DNA from: Flavobacteriaceae bacterium | Lineage (GTDB): Bacteria > Bacteroidota > Bacteroidia > Flavobacteriales > Flavobacteriaceae | Assembly: GCA_947482805.1 (NCBI GenBank) | Contig: CANKLK010000014.1 | Coordinates: forward strand, 1 to 25,382 | DNA: 25,382 bases | Reading direction: 5' to 3' | Shown here: positions 24,598 to 25,382 of the stretch, piece after piece | How the letters are laid out: the number at the start of each line of letters is the position of its first letter | How positions within the stretch are numbered: position 1 is the stretch's first letter | The notes under the pieces: model-generated | Told to the model about the DNA's origin: nothing | Database searches by the model: none | The model's input: the letters and a program-made list of their open reading frames with translations, nothing else | Translations under genes and position numbers: made by a program

Positions 24598-25382
<785 letters not shown>

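Overview
The window looks like chromosomal DNA of a Flavobacterium-like member of the Bacteroidota. The support is the low GC content, AT-rich promoters of the Bacteroidota -33/-7 type (TTG, then TAnnTTTG), a type IX secretion (T9SS) C-terminal sorting domain, a TonB-dependent receptor with a carboxypeptidase-regulatory-like N-terminus, several lipoproteins, and an F1 beta subunit carrying the extra segment typical of this phylum. I see no rRNA, tRNA, CRISPR, phage or transposase genes. Almost everything is housekeeping or envelope biology.

Layout, left to right. (1) 6-1368: a D-2-hydroxyacid dehydrogenase overlapping a VOC/glyoxalase-fold protein. (2) 1423-3397: four tightly packed genes (TM2 protein, DUF2752 protein, Tic20/DUF4870-like protein, M48 metalloprotease), two of the junctions being stop/start overlaps. 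(3) 3431-5242, minus: a fused PlsC-like plus GNAT acyltransferase resembling the bifunctional amino-acid-lipid synthase OlsF. (4) 5474-8444, plus: exonuclease III, an OmpA-family lipoprotein, a terminator, and an aldo/keto reductase. (5) 15020-8446, minus: panC, panD, a YbhN-type flippase-like protein, an esterase-fold TPR protein, radA, a truncated AsmA-like fragment, and then a T9SS-secreted sugar-dehydrogenase-like protein with its own promoter. (6) 15127-19642, plus, divergent from panC: a single-domain GT5 glycogen-synthase-like protein, a DUF4270 lipoprotein and glmS, ending at a clear terminator. (7) 19919-24412: a TonB-dependent receptor paired with an SGNH/GDSL lipoprotein, ending at a clear terminator. 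(8) 24601 to the end: atpD, cut by the window edge.

The genes fall into themes. One is envelope building: amino-acid lipids, GlmS feeding UDP-GlcNAc, an OmpA-type peptidoglycan tether, and an outer-membrane receptor with a probably surface-exposed esterase. Another is coenzyme A precursor supply (panC, panD), and a third is DNA repair (xth, radA). The more unusual observations are a GC-rich palindromic repeat inserted in frame in the first gene, degenerate 7-bp periodic repeats in three neighbouring intergenic gaps, a gene remnant next to the secreted dehydrogenase, a glycogen-synthase homologue lacking both its substrate motif and its second domain, an esterase with Asp where Ser is expected, and the uncharacterised four-gene membrane cluster. 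No stretch above 300 bases is without a gene; the longest gap is 19643-19918.
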